This document shows positions 44,517 to 51,334 of a stretch of DNA of 51,334 nt, one piece after another; position 1 is the stretch's first letter, and each line of letters begins with the position of its first letter. Under the pieces are notes generated by a model. That model searched no databases and had not been told where the DNA came from. It saw nothing but the letters and a program-made list of their open reading frames with translations. Both the position numbers and the translations under genes were made by a program. This DNA comes from Treponema sp. GTDB lineage: Bacteria > Spirochaetota > Spirochaetia > Treponematales > Treponemataceae. The DNA lies in contig JAKSTJ010000014.1 of assembly GCA_024402635.1 (NCBI GenBank), positions 1 through 51,334 on the forward strand. Direction: 5' to 3'.

Positions 44517-45632
44517 ATGAGTCAAGATGTATTAACAGTTGCATGGAAGTACATGTGTCTTAGAGATTTCTCTACAGCCATTAAACTTCTGGAAAGTAAG
44601 TACGAAACTTATGAAAATAATTTTGAATATTATTTATTATTAGGAACCGCCTGTCTTTATGCTGGAGATACAGGTTCTGCTATTTCTAATTATCAGTATG
44701 CCAGACAAATCAAGATGACCGATTCTCGTCTATTGTTAGGTCAGGCTGCGATTTATTTAAAACGTGGAGATACTGATCGTGCTTTACAGTATTACATGGA
44801 AATAAAAGAAAATGATCCTCAGAATACAATTGCCTTAGATGCTATTGAATTTATAAGAACCCGTGGTGATTATGACACAATCTGCAGATGGGTTGATACT
44901 GGTAGAATTAAACAGTTTTATCCTCCTTTGGGAAAAAATCCTAAGAGAGTTATTAAAAATGTAATCATAATTTCAGTATTATCAATAGCATTGATAGTTG
45001 CAGCTGTATTTACAATTCGTGCCATTCCTCCAACCAAACATTATTGGGAAGGGGACAGAATGGATTTGAAGGCATTTGTATTAAATTCTACAGAATCCAG
45101 AAAACCTCAGGAACAGGATTTAGGAAATCAGTCATTCAGATATTTAATTTCTGAAAAAGAGATTAAAAACTGTTATGAAAGTATTCTTAGATATTTCCAG
45201 GAAAGAAGAGATAATGCTGCTCAAGTTGAAATAAATAGAATTTTAAATTCAAATGCTTCATTGTCAATTAAAGAAAAAGCTCAGACAATTATGAGTTATC
45301 TTGAAATTCCAACATTTGATTCAATTCAGGATGTACCAACTTATGCACAAGTCGAAAAAGATTCCAATTTATATCTTGATTGCTGGGTTATGTGGAGTGG
45401 AAAAATTTCAGATGCAAAAGTAAATGAAGATGGTTCTTATTCCTGCAATCTTTTGATTGGTTATGAAACTGGTGAAAAGCTTGAAGGTGTTGTTACTGTC
45501 AGATTCAGCAGGGATCCTAATATTGCAACTGACGTTCCTGTAAAAATTCTTGGAAAACTACTCCTTGATAATGATAAAGTGTATATTAAGGGAAGAGCTG
45601 TTTATCAAAGCGTAAAAAATGGAATGCTCTAA
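44517..45632 (+). CDS. TPR-anchored single-pass membrane protein
   Basis: A 371-residue protein: N-terminal cytoplasmic TPR region (about 1-130; FSTAIKLLESKYETYENNFE, GDTGSAISNYQYAR, GDTDRALQYYMEI), one membrane helix (about 144-168) and a C-terminal domain of about 200 residues that includes a helical part and a beta part resembling an OB fold (LYLDCWVMWSGKISDAKV). Only three bases separate it from the lipoprotein gene, with GGAAA before the ATG. The link of cytoplasmic TPRs to an outside domain suggests a scaffold across the inner membrane. No family name is known to me. Confidence 0.7.
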   Translation: MSQDVLTVAWKYMCLRDFSTAIKLLESKYETYENNFEYYLLLGTACLYAGDTGSAISNYQYARQIKMTDSRLLLGQAAIYLKRGDTDRALQYYMEIKENDPQNTIALDAIEFIRTRGDYDTICRWVDTGRIKQFYPPLGKNPKRVIKNVIIISVLSIALIVAAVFTIRAIPPTKHYWEGDRMDLKAFVLNSTESRKPQEQDLGNQSFRYLISEKEIKNCYESILRYFQERRDNAAQVEINRILNSNASLSIKEKAQTIMSYLEIPTFDSIQDVPTYAQVEKDSNLYLDCWVMWSGKISDAKVNEDGSYSCNLLIGYETGEKLEGVVTVRFSRDPNIATDVPVKILGKLLLDNDKVYIKGRAVYQSVKNGML

Positions 45633-45724
45633 AAAAAATAAAAAAAATTAAAAATTTTATTGCATTTGTGTATTTTTTAATTAAGTTAAAGCCATATTAA
45701 TAGTAGGGAGGAAGGTGGCTAATC

Positions 45725-46879
45725 ATGTTAAATACTAATTCAAATTCAATGGATGTTTCCGAAAAGATGAAGGCTTTGGAGGCTGCTAGACTTCAGATTG
45801 AAAAACAGTTTGGTCAAGGTGCTATTATGAAGCTTGGAGACAAAGCTGATGCAGCTGGAGTTGAAGTTATACCTTCAGGATCGATTTTGTTAGACGAAGC
45901 TCTTGGTATCGGGGGATATCCAAAAGGGCGTGTAATTGAAATGTATGGCCCAGAATCATCTGGAAAGACAACTTTGGCATTACATGCAATTGCAGAAGCT
46001 CAGAAAGCTGGTGGAGTTGCAGCCTTTGTTGATGCAGAACACGCTTTGGATCCTAATTACGCAAAAAATTTAGGTGTTAATATCGATGAATTGTGGGTTT
46101 CTCAGCCAGATACTGGAGAACAGGCTCTCGAAATTACTGAAAATCTTGTAAGAAGTGGTGGAGTTGATATCGTTGTTGTTGACTCTGTAGCAGCTCTTAC
46201 ACCACAGAAAGAAATTGAAGGTGAAATGGGTGATGCTGTTATGGGTATGCAGGCTCGTTTAATGAGTCAGGCATTGAGAAAATTAACTGCAGTTATTGGT
46301 AAATCAAATTGTATTGTAATCTTCATTAACCAGATTCGTATGAAGATTGGAGTAATGTTTGGTAATCCTGAAACAACAACTGGTGGACAAGCTTTAAAAT
46401 TTTATTCTTCTTTACGATTGGAAATTCGAAGAATTGAAACAATCGATGGTAAAGGAGATGAAGAAGCTTTAGGAAACCGTGTTAGAGTTAAAGTTGTAAA
46501 AAACAAAGTTGCGCCTCCATTTAGAAAGTGTGAAATTGATATTTACTTTGGAAAAGGTATTTCATGGTCAGCTTCCCTTCTTGATTCTGCTGTAAAGCAT
46601 GGAATTATTGATAAACGCGGTGCCTGGTATACAATGGGTGAAACAAAAATTGGTCAGGGTAAAGAAAATGCAGTTCAGTTTATTGAACAGAATCCTGAAA
46701 TTGCAAAAGAAGTTGAAATTAAAATTCGCGAACTTGTTTTTCCTGGTCAGGTGAAAAAAGAAGAACCAGCTAAGAAAACAAAAAAATCAGCAAAAAATGA
46801 TGGAGATGCTGTAATTGGAATTACTGAAGAAGGTAAAAAAGCAGCTGATTCAGAACCAATTACAGATGGACTTTTCTAA
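45725..46879 (+). CDS. recA: Recombinase RecA
   Basis: A 384-residue recombinase that coats single-stranded DNA and catalyses strand exchange. Walker A GPESSGKT is at 75-82, with the family signatures [41 protein letters not shown] and ISWSASLLD. The C-terminus has a Lys-rich extension ([13 protein letters not shown]) of about 35 residues. A strong GGGAGGAAGG site precedes the ATG. I see no LexA-type operator (neither the E. coli nor the Gram-positive form) in the 92 bases upstream, so SOS control is not evident. It heads a tightly packed series of genes reaching cmk-rpsA. Confidence 0.99.
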   Translation: MLNTNSNSMDVSEKMKALEAARLQIEKQFGQGAIMKLGDKADAAGVEVIPSGSILLDEALGIGGYPKGRVIEMYGPESSGKTTLALHAIAEAQKAGGVAAFVDAEHALDPNYAKNLGVNIDELWVSQPDTGEQALEITENLVRSGGVDIVVVDSVAALTPQKEIEGEMGDAVMGMQARLMSQALRKLTAVIGKSNCIVIFINQIRMKIGVMFGNPETTTGGQALKFYSSLRLEIRRIETIDGKGDEEALGNRVRVKVVKNKVAPPFRKCEIDIYFGKGISWSASLLDSAVKHGIIDKRGAWYTMGETKIGQGKENAVQFIEQNPEIAKEVEIKIRELVFPGQVKKEEPAKKTKKSAKNDGDAVIGITEEGKKAADSEPITDGLF

Positions 46880-46881
46880 AA

Positions 46882-47412
46882 TTGAAACTTGTTGTATTAG
46901 GTTTAGGTTCTAATAAATCATTTAATGGTATGTCTTCCCTTGAGATATTAGGGAAGGCTTGTCATGAAATTAAAGAACTTCTGCAGAAAACTGTTTTTTC
47001 ATCTGTTTATAAAACAAAAGCTATGTATGTGACTGATCAAAATGATTTTTATAACATGACACTTTTGGGGTATGTTTCAGATGAAAAAAGTCCTTTTGAA
47101 TTATTGAAAGACATAAATAAGATAGAAGCTAAATATGGCCGGAATCGAGAAAATGAAATACGATTTGGGCCTAGGTCTTTAGATATTGATATTGAGTCTT
47201 TTGGTGATGATGAAATTAATACAAAAAATCTTATTATTCCACATCCAAGATTGAAAGAACGTGCATTTGTTTTGATTCCTGCACTAGAGATTTTTACTAA
47301 AATTGCCGATAAAGAAAAGAGAGATATTTTAAATAAATATCTATTAAATTTGTCAGAGTCTGAAAAAACTTTGGAAATTGTTGCATCGGCAGATGAAATT
47401 CTAAATCTTTAG
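46882..47412 (+). CDS. folK: Dihydropterin pyrophosphokinase FolK (HPPK)
   Basis: A 176-residue enzyme that transfers pyrophosphate from ATP to 6-hydroxymethyl-dihydropterin in folate synthesis. Motifs: VLGLGSNKS at the start, YKTKAMYVTDQNDFYNM, and the HPPK signature RFGPRSLDIDIE, then IIPHPRLKERAFVL. The start is a TTG (46882) two bases after the recA stop, with only a weak GGAC upstream, so translation is probably coupled to recA. The C-terminal 30 residues exceed the usual length slightly. Confidence 0.93.
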   Translation: MKLVVLGLGSNKSFNGMSSLEILGKACHEIKELLQKTVFSSVYKTKAMYVTDQNDFYNMTLLGYVSDEKSPFELLKDINKIEAKYGRNRENEIRFGPRSLDIDIESFGDDEINTKNLIIPHPRLKERAFVLIPALEIFTKIADKEKRDILNKYLLNLSESEKTLEIVASADEILNL

Positions 47413-47426
47413 TGGTGGAAACTGTA

Positions 47427-48233
47427 ATGGACGAAAAATCTGAAAATACTACTGTTGCTGTAAAAGAAAAACATGCATATAAAGCAGGTGAATTTGAAGG
47501 ACCTTTGGATTTGCTTTGGACTTTAATTCGCGACAGTAAAATAAACATATATGATATTCCAATTGCTCAGATTACAGAACAGTATCTTGAATATTTAGAT
47601 TATGTTGTTCAAACAGATTTAGGTGATTTGTCTGAATTTTATAGATGGGCAGCAAAATTGATATATATAAAAAGTCGAATGCTTCTTCCTGTTGAATTTT
47701 CTTATGACGATGATGATGAAGAAGATCCTCGACAGGAATTGGTTGATCGATTAATTGAATATCAAAAATTCAAGAAGCTTTCAAATTTGATGGAAGAACA
47801 GGAAGATGATTCTGAGTGGAATTATGAACGAAAAAAAATTCAGCGTGTACTTCCTTTTGATGAATCTGAAAACGTTTGGGAAGAAGTTGATACCTGGGAT
47901 GTTCTTCAGCAAATGCAGTCAATCTTTAAGAATATGATGAGTAAATATTCAAATGCAAAAATTTTGAATATGTATGAAGAAATTTCTGTAAATGAAAAAA
48001 TTACATTAATGAATGAATTACTTGAAACAAAAAAAGAATGTATGTTTTCGGAATTACTAACTCGACCTGGCAATGAAATGGATTTAATTTGTGCATTTAT
48101 GGCAATTCTTGAAGCTGTAAAGTTTAAATTAATTACAATTTTTCAAAGCAGATTATTTGGTGATATTAAATTATGTGCTAGAAATGAAAATGATAGTTAT
48201 ATTCCTAGAGAAGAAGATTTAACTACAAATTAA
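47427..48233 (+). CDS. scpA: Segregation and condensation protein A
   Basis: The kleisin subunit of the SMC-ScpAB condensin, which compacts and separates sister chromosomes. The N-terminal signature EFEGPLDLLWTLIRDSKINI and IYDIPIAQITEQYLEYL, the KLIYIKSRMLLP helix and an acidic run (about 95-100, from YDDDDEED) are clear. Start chosen at ATG 47427; GTG codons at 47412 and 47415 are also in frame and overlap the folK stop. scpB follows after 12 bases, the usual partner arrangement. Confidence 0.95.
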   Translation: MDEKSENTTVAVKEKHAYKAGEFEGPLDLLWTLIRDSKINIYDIPIAQITEQYLEYLDYVVQTDLGDLSEFYRWAAKLIYIKSRMLLPVEFSYDDDDEEDPRQELVDRLIEYQKFKKLSNLMEEQEDDSEWNYERKKIQRVLPFDESENVWEEVDTWDVLQQMQSIFKNMMSKYSNAKILNMYEEISVNEKITLMNELLETKKECMFSELLTRPGNEMDLICAFMAILEAVKFKLITIFQSRLFGDIKLCARNENDSYIPREEDLTTN

Positions 48234-48245
48234 AGGATGTAATAA

Positions 48246-48785
48246 ATGGAATTAAAGAAAGAAACTGCCCTTGTTGAAACAGTTTTATTTTTAGAGAGTG
48301 AACCTTTGTCTGTAAAAATTATTTCAAACAAAGCTCAATTATCTGAAGAAGTTGTTGAAGAATGTATTGAAAATCTTAAAGAAAAATATAGTGATGAAGC
48401 AAGTGGTATTGAACTTGTTATGATTACTGGTGGATGGTGTTTAGCTCCGAAAAAAGAATTTTGGAATAACTTAAAAGAATTGTACGGTTCAAAACGAGAA
48501 GGACGTCTTTCAAAGTCTGCAATGGAAACTTTAGCTATTATTGCTTATTCTCAACCAATTACACGCTCAGAAATAGAAGATATTCGTGGTGTAAGCGTTG
48601 ATAATATGATAAAGATTTTAATAGAAAGAAATTTGATAAAGGAAGTTGGAAAAAAAGAAGCACCTGGAAGACCAACTTTATTTGGAACAACAAAAGAATT
48701 CTTGAAAATTTTCAGATTAAACAGTATTTCTGAATTGCCAAAACTTGATGAAGATGAACAGGAGAGATTCGAACTTGCAAGATAG
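48246..48785 (+). CDS. scpB: Segregation and condensation protein B
   Basis: A 179-residue winged-helix protein that binds ScpA in the SMC complex. Signatures are VETVLFLESEPLSVK near the start, SAMETLAIIAYSQPITRSEI and RGVSVDNMIKILIERNLI, and GKKEAPGRPTLFGTT. AAGGATG precedes the ATG. The last 11 bases overlap the likely TTG start of the next gene. Length is normal for the family. Confidence 0.95.
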   Translation: MELKKETALVETVLFLESEPLSVKIISNKAQLSEEVVEECIENLKEKYSDEASGIELVMITGGWCLAPKKEFWNNLKELYGSKREGRLSKSAMETLAIIAYSQPITRSEIEDIRGVSVDNMIKILIERNLIKEVGKKEAPGRPTLFGTTKEFLKIFRLNSISELPKLDEDEQERFELAR

Positions 48786-49515
48786 TAATAGAACTTCTGA
48801 AAAAGAAACTCTTCGATTACAGGTTTTTTTGGCTCATTGTGGTGTTGCCAGTCGAAGAGCTTCCGAAAAGATTATTCAAGATGGAAGAGTTTGTGTTAAT
48901 GGAAATGTTGTTACAGAATTAGGAACTAAAGTATCCTCTAAAGATGAAGTAACCGTTGATGGAAATCCTGTTAAACTGGAAGAAATAAAACGGTATGTAA
49001 TTTTAAATAAACCTGCTGGTTATGTATGCTCTTTATCTGATGAAAAAGGTAGAAATGTTGCATCTGATCTGTTAAAAGATAAATATTCTGAACGACTGTA
49101 TAATGTTGGTCGCCTTGATATGTATAGTAAAGGAATGATTCTTTTTACTAATGATGGAGATTTTGCTGCTAAATTATCCCATCCTTCAAGGCAAGTTGAG
49201 AAAGAATATATAGTAGAAACTAGTCAGGATATTCCTCTTGATTTTCCGGAGAAGTTTAAAAAAGGAATTCGTGTTGATGAAACTTTTTATAAATGCAAGG
49301 ATTGTCGTATTTTAAAAACAAGAAAATTGAAAATTGTTCTTATCGAGGGAAAAAATCGAGAAATTCGAACTGTACTGGAAAGTTTAAAAATCGGTACAAA
49401 ATCTTTAGTTAGAGTAAGAATCGGAAATGTGAATCTTGATGATTTAAAACCTGGTGATTCCAGAGATTTATCTTTGGAAGAGGTAAAAGGTTTATTAAAT
49501 ATTTGTAATAAATAG
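48775..49515 (+). CDS. rluB: Ribosomal large-subunit pseudouridine synthase RluB/RsuA family
   Basis: An RNA pseudouridine synthase. An S4 RNA-binding domain (RLQVFLAHCGVASRRASEKI, DGRVCVNGNVV) is followed by the synthase domain with the catalytic aspartate in YNVGRLDMYSKGMILFTNDGDF and the late KNREIRTVLESL. The preferred start is the TTG at 48775, with AGGAGA (48760-48765) nine bases upstream; open frame further upstream to 48745 lies inside scpB. RluB (23S U2605) and RsuA (16S U516) are hard to separate by eye; synteny with scpAB favours RluB. Confidence 0.9.
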   Translation: MQDSNRTSEKETLRLQVFLAHCGVASRRASEKIIQDGRVCVNGNVVTELGTKVSSKDEVTVDGNPVKLEEIKRYVILNKPAGYVCSLSDEKGRNVASDLLKDKYSERLYNVGRLDMYSKGMILFTNDGDFAAKLSHPSRQVEKEYIVETSQDIPLDFPEKFKKGIRVDETFYKCKDCRILKTRKLKIVLIEGKNREIRTVLESLKIGTKSLVRVRIGNVNLDDLKPGDSRDLSLEEVKGLLNICNK

Positions 49516-49527
49516 AAGAGGAATTGA

Positions 49528-51334
49528 ATGATAGTTGCGATTGATGGTCCTGCAGGAACAGGAAAAAGTACTATAGCATCCATTTTAGCTGAGAAGTTAA
49601 ATATTGTTTTTTTAAATAGCGGTGGATTTTACCGAACCTTAACACTTGCTATTATTGAAAATAATATTGATTATTCTGATGAAAATCTAACTATAGAGTT
49701 CTGCAAAAAGCAAAAAATTGAATATACAAAAGAAAGTCATTTTATATTAAATGGAGTCGATGTTACCAGTCATCTTCACGATGATATTGTTAGTAATAAT
49801 GCTGCTCAAGTCAGTGCAATTGTTCCTATTAGACATCTTGTAAATGATTTAATGAGAGAAATTACAAAATCATTAAGTATCGTTTGTGAAGGCCGTGATA
49901 TGACAACTGTTGTTTTTCCAATGGCTGAATATAAATTTTATCTTGATGCTTCTGTTGAGGTTAGGGCAAACAGACGTTTTGCACAAGGTGTCAGTGATAT
50001 GACTTTTGAAGAAATTCGTGATTCTATTGCAAAAAGAGATGAAATAGATAGAAATAAGAAGGAAGGTTCTTTACGTGTAGCGGATGATGCTATGTATATA
50101 GATACTTCTAACTTGACGATAGAACAGGTTTGTGGCATAATATTAAATAAAATTCAAAATAAAGGGTTTACAATGGAAGAAATGGAAGTGGAAAAGGAAA
50201 CATCTCAGAACTCCAAGAGTGATTTCCAGACACAATTAGAGGAGTCTCTGAAAACATTCAGTGCACCAGAAACAGGTAATTTGGTTGAAGGAATCGTAGT
50301 TCAGGTAACAAATGACTATGTTTATGTTGACATTGGTGACAAATCAGAGGGTTTAATCCCTGTAGAGGAGTTCGCAGAAGATCTGCCAAAAGAAGGGGAA
50401 AAAGTTCAGGCTTTATTAGTAGGACATAATTCAAGTGGTCCTGTTCTTTCTAAAAAGAAAGCTGATTCAAAGCGTTATTTAAAAGAAATTCAGCAGGCTT
50501 ATAAAGATAAGACTCCTGTTGATGGTAAAATTGCTAAAGTTGTTAAGAGCGGATACGAAGTTGATCTTGGTATTGATCGTATGGCATTCTTACCAATTAG
50601 CCAGGCTGACGCAGAAAAAGTTGAAAAACCTGAATCATTAATCGGTACTAAATCAAAATTCTATATTGAAAGACTTTACTCAGATACAAAACTTAATCCT
50701 GTAGTAAATCGTCGTCGTTATCTTGAAGAATCAATCAATGAAAAACGTGATGCATTCTTTGCTAATACAGCAATGGGTGACACTGTAAAAGGTACTGTAA
50801 AAAGCTTTACAAGTTTCGGTGCTTTCATTGATCTTGGTGGTTTTGATGGACTTCTTCATATTAATGATATGAGTTGGGGTCATGTTGCAAGACCTAAAGA
50901 TTTCGTTAAAAAAGGTCAGGAAATCGAATTAAAAGTTATTCGTCTTGATCCAGCTGATAAGAGAATTAATCTTTCTCTTAAACATTTCTCTGAAGATCCA
51001 TGGGTACACTTCGAAGAAAAATATCATGTAAATGATGTTGTAAAAGGTAAAGTTACAAAACTTACTGAATTCGGTGCATTTGTTGAATTGGAAAAAGGAA
51101 TTGAAGGTCTTGTTCATATCAGCGAATTCTCTTGGACAAAGAAAGTTAATAAACCAGGTGATATGTTGAATGTTGGAGACGAAGTTGAAGCAATGATTCT
51201 TGGATATGATATCCAGGCTGGTCGTGTTTCTCTTGGTTTAAAACAGACTCAGGAAAATCCTTGGGATACAATTCTTGATAAATATCCAGAAGGTACAAAA
51301 GTAACTGGTAAAGTTGTAAAAATTACAAATATCG
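49528..51334 (+). CDS. cmk-rpsA: Cytidylate kinase fused to ribosomal protein S1 (3' end outside window)
   Basis: One reading frame encodes two proteins. Residues 1-215 are CMP kinase: P-loop GPAGTGKST (7-15), LNSGGFYRTLTLA, CEGRDMTTVVFP and ANRRFAQG, making CDP/dCDP. From about residue 216 comes S1, with the first four S1 RNA-binding domains complete and a fifth begun at the edge: GNLVEGIVVQV, VDGKIAKVVKSGYEV, GDTVKGTVKSFTSFGAF, VVKGKVTKLTEFGAFVE, GTKVTGKVV. I checked the junction (50101-50240) and saw no stop. An internal ATG at 50173, preceded by AAAGGG, could also start S1 alone. AAGAGGA precedes the ATG at 49528. I recall a similar fused annotation for the T. pallidum S1 gene. Confidence 0.92.
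   Translation, partial: MIVAIDGPAGTGKSTIASILAEKLNIVFLNSGGFYRTLTLAIIENNIDYSDENLTIEFCKKQKIEYTKESHFILNGVDVTSHLHDDIVSNNAAQVSAIVPIRHLVNDLMREITKSLSIVCEGRDMTTVVFPMAEYKFYLDASVEVRANRRFAQGVSDMTFEEIRDSIAKRDEIDRNKKEGSLRVADDAMYIDTSNLTIEQVCGIILNKIQNKGFTMEEMEVEKETSQNSKSDFQTQLEESLKTFSAPETGNLVEGIVVQVTNDYVYVDIGDKSEGLIPVEEFAEDLPKEGEKVQALLVGHNSSGPVLSKKKADSKRYLKEIQQAYKDKTPVDGKIAKVVKSGYEVDLGIDRMAFLPISQADAEKVEKPESLIGTKSKFYIERLYSDTKLNPVVNRRRYLEESINEKRDAFFANTAMGDTVKGTVKSFTSFGAFIDLGGFDGLLHINDMSWGHVARPKDFVKKGQEIELKVIRLDPADKRINLSLKHFSEDPWVHFEEKYHVNDVVKGKVTKLTEFGAFVELEKGIEGLVHISEFSWTKKVNKPGDMLNVGDEVEAMILGYDIQAGRVSLGLKQTQENPWDTILDKYPEGTKVTGKVVKITNI

Noticed and set aside
45633..45724. SOS (LexA) box upstream of recA
   Set aside because: Neither CTGT-N8-ACAG nor GAAC-N4-GTTC is present; only AT-rich sequence and a strong ribosome site.

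Overview
The window is AT-rich chromosomal DNA (about one third G+C by eye) that reads as a spirochaete, most likely a gut or rumen Treponema. The reasons are a GreA fused to a very long N-terminal helical region, a cytidylate kinase fused in frame to ribosomal protein S1, a stand-alone FliG paralogue, many lipoproteins and secreted coiled-coil/TPR proteins, and predominantly A/T third codon positions. The assignment rests on gene content only.

Layout. 1-7206: 3' part of glyA (minus), a sulfatase-modifying-factor-like lipoprotein, an M28 peptidase, a membrane diguanylate cyclase, a TraB/GumN protein, a small (p)ppGpp synthetase, a hotdog thioesterase and a CYTH protein. 7219-13225: a GH2 beta-galactosidase and an M16 metalloprotease lipoprotein, closed by a strong terminator. 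13236-14353: an accessory-looking island with a promoterless 212-residue orphan protein built on an internal repeat, a compact palindromic repeat and an array of four hairpins. 14354-19375: a glycan-use cluster (GH130 phosphorylase, two SGNH esterase-type hydrolases, two secreted beta-sandwich paralogues). 19426-30847: FliG-like protein, PreP-type protease, a 72-residue orphan, a tocopherol-cyclase-like protein, ClpB, NAD synthetase and RlmJ. 30860-35601 (minus): orphan ParB-like domain, PBP1A, M23 peptidase, small membrane protein, ferredoxin. 35734-40257: DeoC and, convergently, the giant GreA with a TPR protein. 40463-45632: ribulose-phosphate epimerase, then a secreted TPR/coiled-coil protein, a lipoprotein and a TPR membrane protein. 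45725-51334: recA, folK, scpA, scpB, rluB and the cmk-rpsA fusion, tightly packed.

How the parts fit. The 14-19 kb cluster, with the GH2 enzyme nearby, looks like uptake and breakdown of an acetylated plant glycan, perhaps a beta-mannan: esterases remove acetyl groups, the secreted beta-sandwich proteins bind sugar, and the GH130 enzyme phosphorolyses the oligosaccharide in the cytoplasm. The block from recA to cmk-rpsA is a housekeeping operon for recombination, folate synthesis, chromosome segregation, rRNA modification and translation.

Most interesting signal. Downstream of the GH130 gene, at 14040-14359, a near-identical 45-base segment alternates with two-helix hairpins whose stem sequences are almost entirely different from copy to copy but always pair, with the same asymmetric bulge (TTAAC on one side, T on the other). 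Structure is kept while sequence is replaced, which points to selection on a folded RNA or single-stranded DNA. A minus-strand terminator at 13946-13977 would place the whole array in the 3' untranslated region of the GH130 mRNA. A second theme is several genes with no Shine-Dalgarno and a good -10 box 6-10 bases before the ATG, consistent with leaderless mRNAs.
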